From Paenibacillus sp. BIHB 4019 (GTDB lineage: Bacteria; Bacillota; Bacilli; Paenibacillales; Paenibacillaceae): 64,000 nt of DNA. The stretch is taken from contig NZ_CP016808.1 in NCBI RefSeq assembly GCF_002741035.1, positions 3,290,001 through 3,354,000 of the forward strand, written 5' to 3'. A model generated the notes under the pieces. It was not told where the DNA came from. It saw only the letters and a list, made by a program, of their open reading frames with translations, and made no database searches. Position 1 is the stretch's first letter. Every line of letters starts with the position of its first letter. Position numbers and translations under genes: made by a program. This document shows, piece by piece, positions 34,981 to 43,579 of this stretch.

Positions 34981-35694
34981 ATGTCAGATATTACATTTTT
35001 GCGCAACTTCCCCTTTTTTGAACATTTGAATGATTTGGAGCTGGCGGCAATTGCTCCGCTGTTCGTGACGAGAACTTTTGCCAAAGGCGCCCAGCTGTTC
35101 TGGGAGCAGGATGAAGGCGATGAGCTGTATATGATTAAAGCCGGAGCGGTGCAAATTTACCGTCATGAGGAGGATCGCGAGGTTATACTCGCCATTTTCC
35201 ATGAGGGGGACTATTTTGGCGAGATGGCGCTGATCGACAGCACGAAGCTGCGTTCTGCCTCGGCAAAGGTATTGGAGAAAAGCACGCTTTATGTGCTGAA
35301 GCGCGAACAGTTTTTTGGGCTGCTGAAGGAAAATCCGGCCATTGCGATTCATATTTTGAGCATTACGCTGGAGCGTCTGCGCAAAGCAAATGAGCTTATT
35401 ACCGATTTGACGATTTCGAATGCGCGTACGCGCATTTCGCGGCTGCTGCTGCGGCTGTCGGATAAATACGGAACGACGATTGGGCTGAAGCTGACGCATC
35501 AGCAAATTGCCGATATGACGGGAACGGTGCGGGAGACAGTAACGAAGGTGCTGCTTGAAATGCAAAATGAAGGTTATATTCGCATTGTGAGCAAAAAAAT
35601 CAGCATTTTGGACAAAGAGCAGCTGCAAGTCATCGGCGCCATCCAGCTGGATGGCCGGCTGAACGATGAGGGCCCTATCGCTCGGGAAGGATGA
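34981..35694 (+). CDS. Crp/Fnr-family transcriptional regulator
   Basis: A 237-residue regulator: N-terminal cyclic-nucleotide-binding-type barrel (about 10-125, with FGEMALID in the position of the phosphate cassette), a dimer helix, and a C-terminal winged helix (LTHQQIADMTGTVRETVTKVL). No Cys residues are present, so an iron-sulfur cluster of the Fnr kind is excluded. AGGAGG lies nine bases before the ATG. The effector is unknown. Confidence 0.93.
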   Translation: MSDITFLRNFPFFEHLNDLELAAIAPLFVTRTFAKGAQLFWEQDEGDELYMIKAGAVQIYRHEEDREVILAIFHEGDYFGEMALIDSTKLRSASAKVLEKSTLYVLKREQFFGLLKENPAIAIHILSITLERLRKANELITDLTISNARTRISRLLLRLSDKYGTTIGLKLTHQQIADMTGTVRETVTKVLLEMQNEGYIRIVSKKISILDKEQLQVIGAIQLDGRLNDEGPIAREG

Positions 35695-35710
35695 ATGCAA
35701 CTATTTTTCG

Positions 35711-35737
35711 AAAATGTAATTTGAATTACATTTTTTT
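35711..35737 (+). terminator. Terminator after the Crp/Fnr gene
   Basis: AAAATGTAA pairs with TTACATTTT around a short loop and runs into TTTTTTT; 16 bases after the stop codon. Confidence 0.85.
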
Positions 35738-35748
35738 GCGGGAGAAGT

Positions 35749-35927
35749 TGTTATGATCTAAAAGAAGAAGATAATAATAATGACGTGATGTCATCCTCTC
35801 GTTTATTCATTACCTATTCATAATGCGCTTCTGAGCGAAGCGCCCTCTCTATTAAGCAAGCATGATGCCTTGCTAGAGGCCGCCCTGAAAGTAGTGTTTC
35901 ACTACTGGGGTGGCCTTCTTTTTTTAT
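35749..35927 (+). ncRNA. Candidate small RNA between two convergent genes
   Basis: After the Crp/Fnr terminator there is an extended -10 element (TGTTATGAT, 35749-35757). A 7-bp hairpin GCGCTTC/GAAGCGC and a strong terminator stem (about 35873-35916, followed by CTTCTTTTTTT) come next, with no reading frame. The terminator faces rightward, so it serves neither the already terminated Crp gene nor the leftward AraC gene. No -35 is evident. Confidence 0.35.
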
Positions 35928-35933
35928 TCCTGC

Positions 35934-36821
35934 TTAACGGATAGATGCTGGCTGCCATTGCTTACGGTAGGCAAGCGGCGTTACACCCTCCCTCGCCTTA
36001 AACAGGTTGATAAAATGGCTGACGTTGTCGATCCCTACGAGCGGGGCAATATCGGCTACAGGCTGATCCGAATACTTCAATAGCTCCTTTGCTTGTGAAA
36101 TACGAATGCCAATGACGTATTCGTGGGGAGAGAAGCCTGTATAGCGCTTGAATTGCTTGGCAAGATGGTATTTGCTCACCGCATGCTGGCGTGCGAGCTG
36201 ATCGAGCGTCATTTTCTGGGCATAATGCTGTTCGAATTTTTCAATGATTGCCGCAATATAGGGCGGAAGCTCTGTGCTCAGCGGCTCGGGTTCATGCGCG
36301 GCAAGCAGTGTCTCGGTTAGAAGCTCAGCGAGCAATAGCGAGCTGGCCAGCTCTGTGCGCATGCTTTTTTGCCGATTCAGTTGCAGCAACTGCGTAAGGC
36401 AAGCCTGAATGCGGCACTCTGGCCGAAGCGTAACGACTGGAGAGCCGCTTGCAGCAAATGGCTCATAGTAGCCGCGTGCGGTGCTGCCGTTGAAGTGTAC
36501 CCATAAAAGCTCCCAATTGCCGCCCGCAGCAGCATCTGCGGCATAATGCTGGTAGCTCATGCAATCGATGAAAAACAACTGGTGAGGCCGCAGCTCATAA
36601 GTAACGTCACGGTACGTCAAGCGGCCTGCACCCGCTAAAGTATAGACGAGCAGAAACGATTCAAGCTGCTCCCGCTCGGTATAGTAAGGGGCAAAGGCCT
36701 GAAAGTGCCCGATTTCCTGAATGTAAAAAAGAGCGGATTTCGCGAATGAGGATGGTGTAGCGGCTAAGCGGACGGATTCAGGCGTCCAGGCATGAATGGC
36801 TTTTTCACGATAAGCAGACAT
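35934..36821 (-). CDS. AraC-family transcriptional regulator
   Basis: A 295-residue regulator: N-terminal cupin-like sensor domain (about 30-150, LTYRDVTYELRPHQLFFID) and C-terminal double helix-turn-helix (about 190-290, MTLDQLARQHAVSKYHLAKQF and the second helix PVADIAPLVGIDNVSHFINLF). The start at 36821 has GGGAGG about ten bases upstream. The divergent sugar isomerase-like gene is the probable target. Confidence 0.93.
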   Translation of the reverse strand: MSAYREKAIHAWTPESVRLAATPSSFAKSALFYIQEIGHFQAFAPYYTEREQLESFLLVYTLAGAGRLTYRDVTYELRPHQLFFIDCMSYQHYAADAAAGGNWELLWVHFNGSTARGYYEPFAASGSPVVTLRPECRIQACLTQLLQLNRQKSMRTELASSLLLAELLTETLLAAHEPEPLSTELPPYIAAIIEKFEQHYAQKMTLDQLARQHAVSKYHLAKQFKRYTGFSPHEYVIGIRISQAKELLKYSDQPVADIAPLVGIDNVSHFINLFKAREGVTPLAYRKQWQPASIR

Positions 36822-36882
36822 GGACGAAGGCCTCCCCAAGATTGTATTATTTTTGCACAACTTTGCTTGATGTTTATTATAA

Positions 36883-36896
36883 TGTAAGCCTTTACA
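36883..36896. promoter_or_regulatory. Palindrome in the divergent AraC/isomerase promoter region
   Basis: TGTAAGCCTTTACA has perfect 5-bp arms and differs from the cre consensus only at the central G. It overlaps a TATAAT (36878-36883) facing the isomerase-like gene, so a bound protein would block it. Confidence 0.5.
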
Positions 36897-36939
36897 ATAG
36901 TCATATAAAACATGATTGTAGCTGAGAGGATGATTCGTC

Positions 36940-38445
36940 ATGTCACTGCTGACACCGATTAAGCCTGCCCGCAAACCGAGAATTGGCATGTATTCTGTTG
37001 GCCTGCGCGCGTATTGGGAACAGTTCCCCGGCCTGCGCGAGCGTCTTGAGCAATATGGGGCATTTATTGAGCAGAAAATCGCCCAGTGGGCCGATGTATT
37101 TCATTATGGTCTGGTGGATACGGAAAGCGAGGGGCGCAGCGCGGGAGAATGGCTCAATACGCAAAATGTAGATTTAGTGTTTTGCCATGCCGCTACGTAT
37201 TCAACCAGCTCGACGGTATTGCCAATCCATCTAATCAATAAAGCGCCGGTCGTGTTTCTTAATTTGCAGCCGACCGAGCGAATGAATTATGAAGGTTCGA
37301 CGACAGGAGAATGGCTGGCGCACTGCGGCGCTTGTCCGGTTCCGGAGTTTGCTAATGCGTTTAATCGTGCCGGTATACCATTTAAAGTTGTAAATGGCTT
37401 GCTGGGACTAGATTATACACCGGATATTTCGCTGACGAATGAGGGAACGAGCGGGCGTAAGGAAGCTGTACGCGCCTGGCGTGAGATTGAGGAATGGGTA
37501 AGGGCGGCGGGTGTTCCGCGCACGCTGCGACATAGCCGCTTCGGTTTTCTTGGCAATACGTACAGCGGCATGCTGGACATGTATAGCGATTTTACGATGA
37601 TTCAGGCTCAGACCGGCCTTCATATAGAGGTGCTGGAAATGTGCGATTTGGATCGCATACTAAGGTCGGTTACGCCGCAGGAAACGAAGCGCAAGCGGGA
37701 TGAAGTGCTGGCGATGTTCCAGCTCAGCGGCGATTCTCCTTCTGATCCAATTGCCAGAAAACCGACGGAGGAGCAGCTTGAATGGTCGTGCAAGGTGGCG
37801 GCAGCGCAGGAAAAGCTCGTACGCGAATATGGTCTGGATGCGCTAACCTATTATTATCATGGTGCGCCGGGCGGTGAATACGAGCAGCTGCAAGGCGGCT
37901 TTATTGTGGGGCATTCTTTGCTGACAGCCAGAGGCATTCCTTGCTCGGGAGAAGGGGATTTGAAGACGGCTGTCGCTATGAAAATATGCGATATTCTCGG
38001 CACAGGCGGCAGCTTCTCGGAAATCGTCGTTGTCGATTACGTTGATGAAACGATTTTGCTTGGGCATGATGGGCCGTTTCATATTGCGATATCTGAGGGG
38101 AGACCTGTATTGCGCGGCATGGGGCTCTTTCATGGCAAACAGGGAACAGGCGTATCCGTTGAAGCGAAGGTACGAACGGGACCGATTACGACGCTGAACT
38201 TGACCCAGACAGGAGATGGCAGGCTTAAACTGATCAGCAGCGAGGCGGAGTCTACGAACGGCCCGATTATGCGTATTGGCAATACGCAGACGCCAGTAAA
38301 ATTCAAGCAGCATCCAGACGATTATATGACGGCATGGTTTGCCGAAGCGCCGACCCATCACTGCGCCATGTCGATCGGACATAATGCCTCGCTGTTCAGC
38401 AAGGTTGCGGAGCTCATGCAGATCAAGCATGTGGCGCTGGGTTAG
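36940..38445 (+). CDS. L-arabinose/L-fucose isomerase-family protein
   Basis: A 501-residue sugar isomerase-like protein, about the length of AraA. The C-terminal part follows the AraA pattern: GEGDLKTA with a metal-ligand Glu, VVDYVDETILLGHDGPFHIA holding the next acidic and His ligands, and the late THHCAM. The N-terminal part is more divergent than in true arabinose isomerases, and no kinase or epimerase genes are adjacent, so the sugar cannot be stated. It is transcribed divergently from an AraC-type regulator. Confidence 0.88.
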   Translation: MSLLTPIKPARKPRIGMYSVGLRAYWEQFPGLRERLEQYGAFIEQKIAQWADVFHYGLVDTESEGRSAGEWLNTQNVDLVFCHAATYSTSSTVLPIHLINKAPVVFLNLQPTERMNYEGSTTGEWLAHCGACPVPEFANAFNRAGIPFKVVNGLLGLDYTPDISLTNEGTSGRKEAVRAWREIEEWVRAAGVPRTLRHSRFGFLGNTYSGMLDMYSDFTMIQAQTGLHIEVLEMCDLDRILRSVTPQETKRKRDEVLAMFQLSGDSPSDPIARKPTEEQLEWSCKVAAAQEKLVREYGLDALTYYYHGAPGGEYEQLQGGFIVGHSLLTARGIPCSGEGDLKTAVAMKICDILGTGGSFSEIVVVDYVDETILLGHDGPFHIAISEGRPVLRGMGLFHGKQGTGVSVEAKVRTGPITTLNLTQTGDGRLKLISSEAESTNGPIMRIGNTQTPVKFKQHPDDYMTAWFAEAPTHHCAMSIGHNASLFSKVAELMQIKHVALG

Positions 38446-38534
38446 ACGTTAGCTAACAAATATTCAGCTGGTATGACAGTTGCGCTGTCTCTTAGCAACA
38501 GCAGCTTTGTTGCTTATCCTTGCTTTTAAAGGCA

Positions 38535-38579
38535 TACAAAATAAAGGAGCCATCCCTGAGGAGGCTCCTTTATTTTGTA
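38535..38579. terminator. Bidirectional terminator
   Basis: A perfect 17-bp stem (38535-38551 with 38563-38579), A-rich on the left and T-rich on the right, between the convergent isomerase-like and YtxH-like genes. Confidence 0.88.
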
Positions 38580-38651
38580 CGCCTAATATTCGAACACCTA
38601 GTTATTATTTGACTATGAATGAAGGAGCGTTAAGGTTAAGCAGCGGTGCGA

Positions 38652-39029
38652 TTAAACTTTCGGCGCGTCAAGCTGCGCCTTAATGCCTTCCTTCGCCTCT
38701 TCAGCCTTCTCTGATACTGAACCAATGATATGCTCGGCGCTTTGCTTTGCATGGTCGGCTACGTCGCAGGCCTCATCGCGAACCGTAGTGGCGATGCTTT
38801 GCGTTTTGTTGCCTATCGTAGAAACGAGATCGCTAGTTTTCTCGCTAATGTTGGAAGCCAGGCGACCTGTTTTTTGGGTTAAATCGGAGCAGGTATTGGA
38901 AAGAGATTTTCGCAGCTCGGAGCCTGATTTCGGAGCAAGCAGCAGGGCCGACAAAGCGCCGAGCGCACCTCCAATAAGAATTCCCGCGAGCAGTCCGTTT
39001 GATTTTGCTTCATTTACAGGGTTTGACAT
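38652..39029 (-). CDS. YtxH-domain general stress protein
   Basis: A 125-residue protein with an N-terminal glycine-rich membrane helix (GLLAGILIGGALGALSALLLAP, about 12-33) followed by the GSELRKSL motif and a long amphipathic coiled coil. This is the YtxH pattern; ytxGHJ are general stress genes in B. subtilis. A candidate SigB promoter lies upstream and the SigB module is adjacent. Role unknown, membrane associated. Confidence 0.9.
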   Translation of the reverse strand: MSNPVNEAKSNGLLAGILIGGALGALSALLLAPKSGSELRKSLSNTCSDLTQKTGRLASNISEKTSDLVSTIGNKTQSIATTVRDEACDVADHAKQSAEHIIGSVSEKAEEAKEGIKAQLDAPKV

Positions 39030-39074
39030 ATTAATCCTCTCCTCTTATCTGGTTATCGTCTCTCATGTCACTAA

Positions 39075-39100
39075 GTAACCTGCCTGGCTGTTTTTGAAAC
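39075..39100 (-). promoter_or_regulatory. Candidate SigB promoter of the YtxH-like gene
   Basis: On the minus strand GTTTCA, 14 bases, GGTTAC; the SigB consensus is GTTTAA-N12-15-GGGTAT. The -35 is identical to that at 41619. Confidence 0.5.
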
Positions 39101-39196
39101 AAGCTTTAAGATGTGAAGTGGCAACCAAACTAGGCGGAGGGATCATTTTATATAGGAATGGAATGGCATTATCGTTTATGATATAACTACTAGAGC

Positions 39197-39221
39197 GTTT
39201 CACTTTGAAAAAAAAGGTTGA
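39197..39221 (+). promoter_or_regulatory. Candidate SigB promoter of the RsbY-like gene
   Basis: GTTTCA (39197-39202), 13 bases, GGTTGA (39216-39221). The -10 matches the SigB consensus GGGTAT poorly, so confidence is low. Confidence 0.35.
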
Positions 39222-39253
39222 TTAAGTTGTAGCAACGAAAGGAGCGCGAACAT

Positions 39254-40396
39254 ATGCGAATTGCAATTGTGGACGACAACGCTACGAATTTGCTCATAAT
39301 AGAGAAAATACTGCAAAAAGCCGGATACACGAAATTAGCAACAGCCTCCTCAGCGATGGAGCTGTTTGATATTTTGGAGCTGGATGAGCCGAATGCGACG
39401 GAACAGCCGGTTTCTCTCATTCTAATGGATTTAATGATGCCGGGCATCGATGGCATTGAAGCGTGCAGGCGCATTCAGGAAAGCGAGCGTTACCGCGATA
39501 TTCCGGTTATTTTTGTTACGGCGCTCGGGGATTCCAACAAGCTGGCGGAAGCGCTGGACGCGGGAGCGATCGATTATGTGATGAAGCCGATTAATAAGGT
39601 CGAGCTTCTGGCTCGCATTCGCTCGGCGCTTCGTCTTAAATATGAAAAGGATTGGCATAAGGAGCGCGATCAGCGGATTTCCTTCGAGCTGAATTTGGCG
39701 AAGCAGGTGCAGCGCAGCATATTAAGCGATCCGATAGACAATGAACGGGTAAAAATCGATGCGATTTATCGGCCGTCCTCCGAGCTGGCAGGCGACTTTT
39801 ATGCCTGGTATTGCTTAGGCGGCGGAAAATATGGCGTGATTTTGCTTGATATGATGGGCCATGGCATTTCTTCCTCGCTAGTGTGCATGTATATTTATTC
39901 GGCGCTGCAGGATACGATCAAAAGCATTTCCGATCCCGAGCTCGTCGTGCTTGAGCTGAACCGGAGAATGATGCAGCTGCAAGGCTCGAATCAACTGATG
40001 AACTATTATTTTACAGCTATCTATTATGTGCTGGATACGAAGGAGCAAACGATTGAGTACGTCAATGCGGGGCATCCCGCTGGCATCGCCTTTGTGGACC
40101 AAAAACCGCAGCTGCTGACGGAAGGCTGCTGCGCCTTAGGATTTTTTGATAACATTGAAGTGAAAAAAGGCAGCATTTCTTATCGCAACCAAGTGAAAAT
40201 CGTGCTTTATACCGATGGTCTGCTGGATCAGCTTGCCAAAGGACAAGAGGATGACGTTCAGCAGCTGCAAGCAAGGCTGGGTGAAGACGGGGAACAGCTT
40301 GAGGATCATGTGCTGAATTTGTTCGAGGGTTTAGGACAGGTAAGCCAGCAGGACGATATATGCCTCGTGACGGTCGAGACAAAATTAAAGGCGTAA
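39254..40396 (+). CDS. rsbY: Response regulator with PP2C phosphatase domain (RsbY-like)
   Basis: A 380-residue protein. N-terminal receiver domain (1-125) with the acidic pocket VDDN, phospho-acceptor Asp in LILMDLMMPGIDG and Lys in VMKPIN; C-terminal SpoIIE/PP2C phosphatase (about 150-378) with metal motifs SELAGDFYAW, LLDMMGHGIS, LYTDGLLD and QQDDICLV. It should dephosphorylate RsbV when its receiver is phosphorylated. The B. cereus RsbY has this architecture and works with a hybrid kinase, here encoded at 43580. Name assigned by architecture and neighbourhood. Confidence 0.9.
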   Translation: MRIAIVDDNATNLLIIEKILQKAGYTKLATASSAMELFDILELDEPNATEQPVSLILMDLMMPGIDGIEACRRIQESERYRDIPVIFVTALGDSNKLAEALDAGAIDYVMKPINKVELLARIRSALRLKYEKDWHKERDQRISFELNLAKQVQRSILSDPIDNERVKIDAIYRPSSELAGDFYAWYCLGGGKYGVILLDMMGHGISSSLVCMYIYSALQDTIKSISDPELVVLELNRRMMQLQGSNQLMNYYFTAIYYVLDTKEQTIEYVNAGHPAGIAFVDQKPQLLTEGCCALGFFDNIEVKKGSISYRNQVKIVLYTDGLLDQLAKGQEDDVQQLQARLGEDGEQLEDHVLNLFEGLGQVSQQDDICLVTVETKLKA

Positions 40397-40684
40397 TAGA
40401 TAGCACGAGCGAGATGCAAATAAAAAAAATGATAGGCCCAAAGCTGGCAGCAAGCTTTTACGGAAAAATAATTTTGAAATCGTTGCTCGCCAGCTGTTTC
40501 AATCAATCCCAAACGGTTTAATAAAAGGATATCTGACTATTTCAGCAGATGCTGGTTTTGTTATGAACAGCATGATTGGCTGCATATCCCTTCATTGTAA
40601 ACGTAGGCATGATAAACGTAATAGTCGCTTTCATCCCGCAAGCGGCAAGCAGGCAGCTGATCTTTCAGGCCCTCAGTTCTCCGC

Positions 40685-40713
40685 TTGTGCAGTGAAGGTG
40701 ATATTGATATGAT
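40685..40713 (+). promoter_or_regulatory. Promoter upstream of rsbV
   Basis: TTGTGC (40685-40690), 17 bases, TATGAT (40708-40713), 32 bases before the rsbV start. The gap 40397-40744 otherwise contains only AT-rich sequence and a weak stem-loop (AAAGCT/AGCTTT at 40440-40458). Confidence 0.55.
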
Positions 40714-40744
40714 CTATTTAAAATTTGCCTTGGGAGTGTGTTCA

Positions 40745-41071
40745 ATGACGTTAAACAAATTTCAGGCCGTTATTCATGAAACGGATAGCGCGATAATTGT
40801 ACAAGTAGGCGGTGAGCTTGATTTGGCCGCAGCGCCTGAGCTGCGCTCCCTGCTTGAAACGGTTGTCAATCGTACGGAGAAAACGCTGGTTCTTGATACG
40901 GAGCGCCTTGCTTATATCGATAGTACAGGTATCGGCATCGTGGTGTCGGTCATTAAAGCGCGTGATGAGAAGAAAGCCGAATTTATCGTTAAAAATATTC
41001 CAAGAAGCATTAAGCGGCTATTTGATATTACAGGCATTTCAGGTTATATCAACGAAGGGACCGTAAGCTAA
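40745..41071 (+). CDS. rsbV: Anti-sigma factor antagonist RsbV (STAS domain)
   Basis: A 108-residue STAS protein. The phospho-acceptor segment is LAYIDSTGIGIVV, with Ser in DSTG, as in RsbV and SpoIIAA. When unphosphorylated it binds RsbW and frees SigB. The ATG at 40745 has GGGAG eight bases upstream; the longer frame to 40685 runs through the promoter. Two bases separate it from the first RsbW-like gene. Confidence 0.93.
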   Translation: MTLNKFQAVIHETDSAIIVQVGGELDLAAAPELRSLLETVVNRTEKTLVLDTERLAYIDSTGIGIVVSVIKARDEKKAEFIVKNIPRSIKRLFDITGISGYINEGTVS

Positions 41072-41073
41072 GC

Positions 41074-41544
41074 ATGAAGCGTATTGTGATGCAAATACCG
41101 GCGGACGCACAATATTTGGATATCGTGAGGCTTGGCCTGTACGGTATTGCTTCTAAAATGGGTTTTTCGTACGAGGATATCGAAGATATGAAGGTTGCTG
41201 TGGGAGAAGCTTGCAATAACGCTGTTTTACACTATACGCCACATCAAGCGGGCGAGCGGGAGGCGGCCGAGGCTGTTGAGGCCGCTGAGGACGAGCTCCA
41301 AATTATAGTAGAATTTGAAGTGCTGCCAGATAGCTTGACGATTAAAATTACGAATAGCGGAGCAGGATTTGAAGCTGGCGCCTATATGGAAAAGGCAGGG
41401 CCGCTCGAAGGTGAAGATACGAGCGGTTTGGAAGTTGGCGGACTGGGCTTGTATTTAATGCAAGCGCTAATGGATGAGGTTAATATACATTCCGCCGAAT
41501 GTACGCAGGTTGTCATGACCAAGCGCCTTCTGCCGCTGCAATAA
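41074..41544 (+). CDS. RsbW-like anti-sigma serine kinase, first copy
   Basis: A 156-residue GHKL ATPase of the RsbW/SpoIIAB family: N box VGEACNNAV, G1 region ITNSGAGF (Asn in place of the usual Asp, which may weaken ATP binding), G2 GGLGLYLMQALMDEV. It carries an acidic insertion of about 20 residues after the N box (about 57-75) that the second copy lacks. Coupled to rsbV, it may phosphorylate RsbV while the second copy holds SigB, or bind another sigma factor. The division of labour is inference. Confidence 0.9.
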   Translation: MKRIVMQIPADAQYLDIVRLGLYGIASKMGFSYEDIEDMKVAVGEACNNAVLHYTPHQAGEREAAEAVEAAEDELQIIVEFEVLPDSLTIKITNSGAGFEAGAYMEKAGPLEGEDTSGLEVGGLGLYLMQALMDEVNIHSAECTQVVMTKRLLPLQ

Positions 41545-41549
41545 CACAT

Positions 41550-41598
41550 AACCACGACTAAGGCATGGGACGCCCCGGCAAGTCGTGGTTTTCTTTTT
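41550..41598 (+). terminator. Terminator after the rsbV-rsbW-like pair
   Basis: AACCACGACT (41550-41559) pairs with AGTCGTGGTT (41581-41590), followed by TTCTTTTTT. It separates the first pair from the SigB genes. Confidence 0.85.
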
Positions 41599-41618
41599 TC
41601 TATCGCTAGCCGGCAGTT

Positions 41619-41644
41619 GTTTCATTCCTTGTGGAGCAGGGTAA
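41619..41644 (+). promoter_or_regulatory. Candidate SigB promoter of the YtxG-rsbW-sigB genes
   Basis: GTTTCA (41619-41624), 14 bases, GGGTAA (41639-41644), close to the SigB consensus GTTTAA/GGGTAT. It suggests self-activation of sigB. Confidence 0.6.
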
Positions 41645-41690
41645 CTTAAACGTAACAAGAAGCACAAGGAAAGTAAGGGAGGTTATGCTT

Positions 41691-42236
41691 ATGCTATGGG
41701 AAATAGGGGTTTTGATAGCGGCAATTGCTTTTGCAATACTCGTTTATTATGTGATAGAGGCGCTTAGATCGCTTAAGTATTCTCTTGATGAGATGAGGGT
41801 AACTTTAGTCGAAGTGAAGCATGAGATATCGGCAATCGGTACAGAGGTGAAAGGGGTCGTTCAAACGACAAACTCTGTTGCAGATGATGTAAATATGAAG
41901 CTCAAATCGCTTGATTCGCTGTTTGGCTCGCTGGATGATGTAGGCCATGTCGTTCAGGAAGCGACCTCGGCGGTTAAGGAATCGGCTGTCGCACTCATTT
42001 CCTCTGTGAAAACAGGGCAGAAGATGCGGAAAGAAAGAGCCGTCGTACAAGCCAAAGCGGAAGCAGCAAGGCCGAAAGTGGCAGTGAATAGCACGAAGAC
42101 GGAATTAATTGCCCAAGGTGCAACGCTTGCGGCGAAGGTGCTGCAGATGCTTGTAGAGCGTAAAGCCAATACGGCAGCAGCAGACAACGTATCCAGGCCA
42201 ACTGCTATGCCTAATACAGCTTCAAGCAGACAGTAA
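41691..42236 (+). CDS. YtxG-like DUF948 membrane protein
   Basis: A 181-residue protein: one N-terminal membrane helix (about 4-26), a coiled-coil segment (about 28-85) typical of DUF948/YtxG, and a low-complexity tail. ATG 41691 is chosen over 41685 because AAGGGAGG lies eight bases before it. General stress protein by family and by the adjacent SigB promoter; precise role unknown. Confidence 0.82.
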   Translation: MLWEIGVLIAAIAFAILVYYVIEALRSLKYSLDEMRVTLVEVKHEISAIGTEVKGVVQTTNSVADDVNMKLKSLDSLFGSLDDVGHVVQEATSAVKESAVALISSVKTGQKMRKERAVVQAKAEAARPKVAVNSTKTELIAQGATLAAKVLQMLVERKANTAAADNVSRPTAMPNTASSRQ

Positions 42237-42293
42237 ACAGATCTTTTTCAGCATGACGTACAGAACTTAACATTTTACTGTAGAAAGGAAAGA

Positions 42294-42746
42294 ATGGCTG
42301 ATATGAAAACATCGGTGCAGTTGACAATTCCAGCGGAGGCAGATTATCTTGATATCGTAAGATTGACCTTATATGGTCTTGCCGTTAAATTAGGTTTTGA
42401 ATATGAGCAAATTGAAGATATGAAGGTAGCTGTGGGCGAGGCGTGCAATAACGCGATTATACATGGCTATGAGCATCGCGGCTCGGGCGAGCTTCATGTA
42501 AGTTTTGAACAGCAGCTTGACGGCTTGAAAATTTGCGTTCGTGACAATGGAACCAGCTTTAATTATGAACAGGCTGTCAATCGCACAGCGGGAGCGCTTC
42601 ATGCGACGAGGCTTAGCGAGGCTCCAATTGGAGGACTTGGCCTATATATGATGCAAGCGCTCATGGATCATGTGGAAGTGAATACGACTAGCGGTACGGA
42701 GGTCATTCTTACCAAACTGCTTGGCAGAAAAGAGGAGATGGCATGA
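42294..42746 (+). CDS. rsbW: Anti-sigma B factor RsbW
   Basis: A 150-residue GHKL kinase: N box VGEACNNAI, G1 VRDNGTSF, G2 GGLGLYMMQALMDHV. It binds SigB and phosphorylates RsbV. AAAGG lies upstream. Its last bases overlap sigB (ATGA), the usual arrangement of an anti-sigma factor with its sigma factor. More canonical than the copy at 41074, lacking the acidic insertion. Confidence 0.93.
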   Translation: MADMKTSVQLTIPAEADYLDIVRLTLYGLAVKLGFEYEQIEDMKVAVGEACNNAIIHGYEHRGSGELHVSFEQQLDGLKICVRDNGTSFNYEQAVNRTAGALHATRLSEAPIGGLGLYMMQALMDHVEVNTTSGTEVILTKLLGRKEEMA

Positions 42747-43495
42747 GTACAAAACCCTCCTCCAAAGCTCCAAGCGAAATAGCCGCATTCATGCAAACTT
42801 ACCGTGATGAAGGTTGTAATGAAGCGGCTACGGCGCTGCTGGTGCATTATGAGGATATCGTTCGGATGGCTGCTGGCAAAATGTCTCGCAGCCGCCCGGA
42901 TTTATATGAGGATTTATATCAGGTAGGCCAAATGTCGCTGCTGCGGCTCTTTAAACAATATGACCCTTCAATCGGTATTCCGTTTGAAGGTTATGCGATG
43001 AAAAGCGTTATTGGCAACTTGAAAAATTATTTGCGTGACCGCTCTTGGTATATTCAAGTGCCTAGACGTGTAAAGGAAAAGGGCAGCATGCTTCAGCATG
43101 CGATTGATGAGCTGACGGTAAAGCTGGAACGCTCGCCGAAAGTGGAGGAAATCGCCGCCCATTTGGAGCTTACGCAGGAAGAGACGATTGAAATTTTGGC
43201 AGGGCGTGATTATTATCATTACACATCGCTTGATACGCCGTTGACGAGCGAAGGGGATGGCGCTTCTATTGGCGATCTCATTGCGAATCCGTCCGATGAA
43301 TTTAAAGCGCTTGATATGAAGCTGGATATAGGTGAAGCAATGAAAAGCCTTAAGGAAGAAGAACAGACCGTCATCCATTTAATCTATCAGGAAGGCCAGT
43401 CGCAGCGAATGATAGCCGATAAGCTTGGCGTTTCGCAAATGAGCGTTTCCCGTATCCAGAAGCGCGCGATTGAGAAGCTGCGGGCATGGCTGTAG
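42743..43495 (+). CDS. sigB: RNA polymerase sigma factor SigB
   Basis: A 250-residue sigma-70 family group 3 factor. Region 2 contains DLYEDLYQVGQMSLLRLFKQYDP and FEGYAMKSVIGNLKNYLRD; region 3 begins VPRRVKEKG; region 4 ends with the helix-turn-helix SQRMIADKLGVSQMSVSRIQKRA. It directs general stress transcription. The start overlaps rsbW by ATGA. Confidence 0.94.
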   Translation: MSTKPSSKAPSEIAAFMQTYRDEGCNEAATALLVHYEDIVRMAAGKMSRSRPDLYEDLYQVGQMSLLRLFKQYDPSIGIPFEGYAMKSVIGNLKNYLRDRSWYIQVPRRVKEKGSMLQHAIDELTVKLERSPKVEEIAAHLELTQEETIEILAGRDYYHYTSLDTPLTSEGDGASIGDLIANPSDEFKALDMKLDIGEAMKSLKEEEQTVIHLIYQEGQSQRMIADKLGVSQMSVSRIQKRAIEKLRAWL

Positions 43496-43579
43496 GTTCC
43501 TCCAAGTGCCTCGTTTCCTTGCCATACTCTTAACAATGATGATAGAGTTATAGGTATGGTGGGAATGGAGGAATGACAT

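Noticed and set aside
34984..35700. 238-codon antisense frame over the Crp/Fnr gene
   Set aside because: Gln/Arg/His-rich mirror of the real gene, with no recognisable domain or ribosome binding site.
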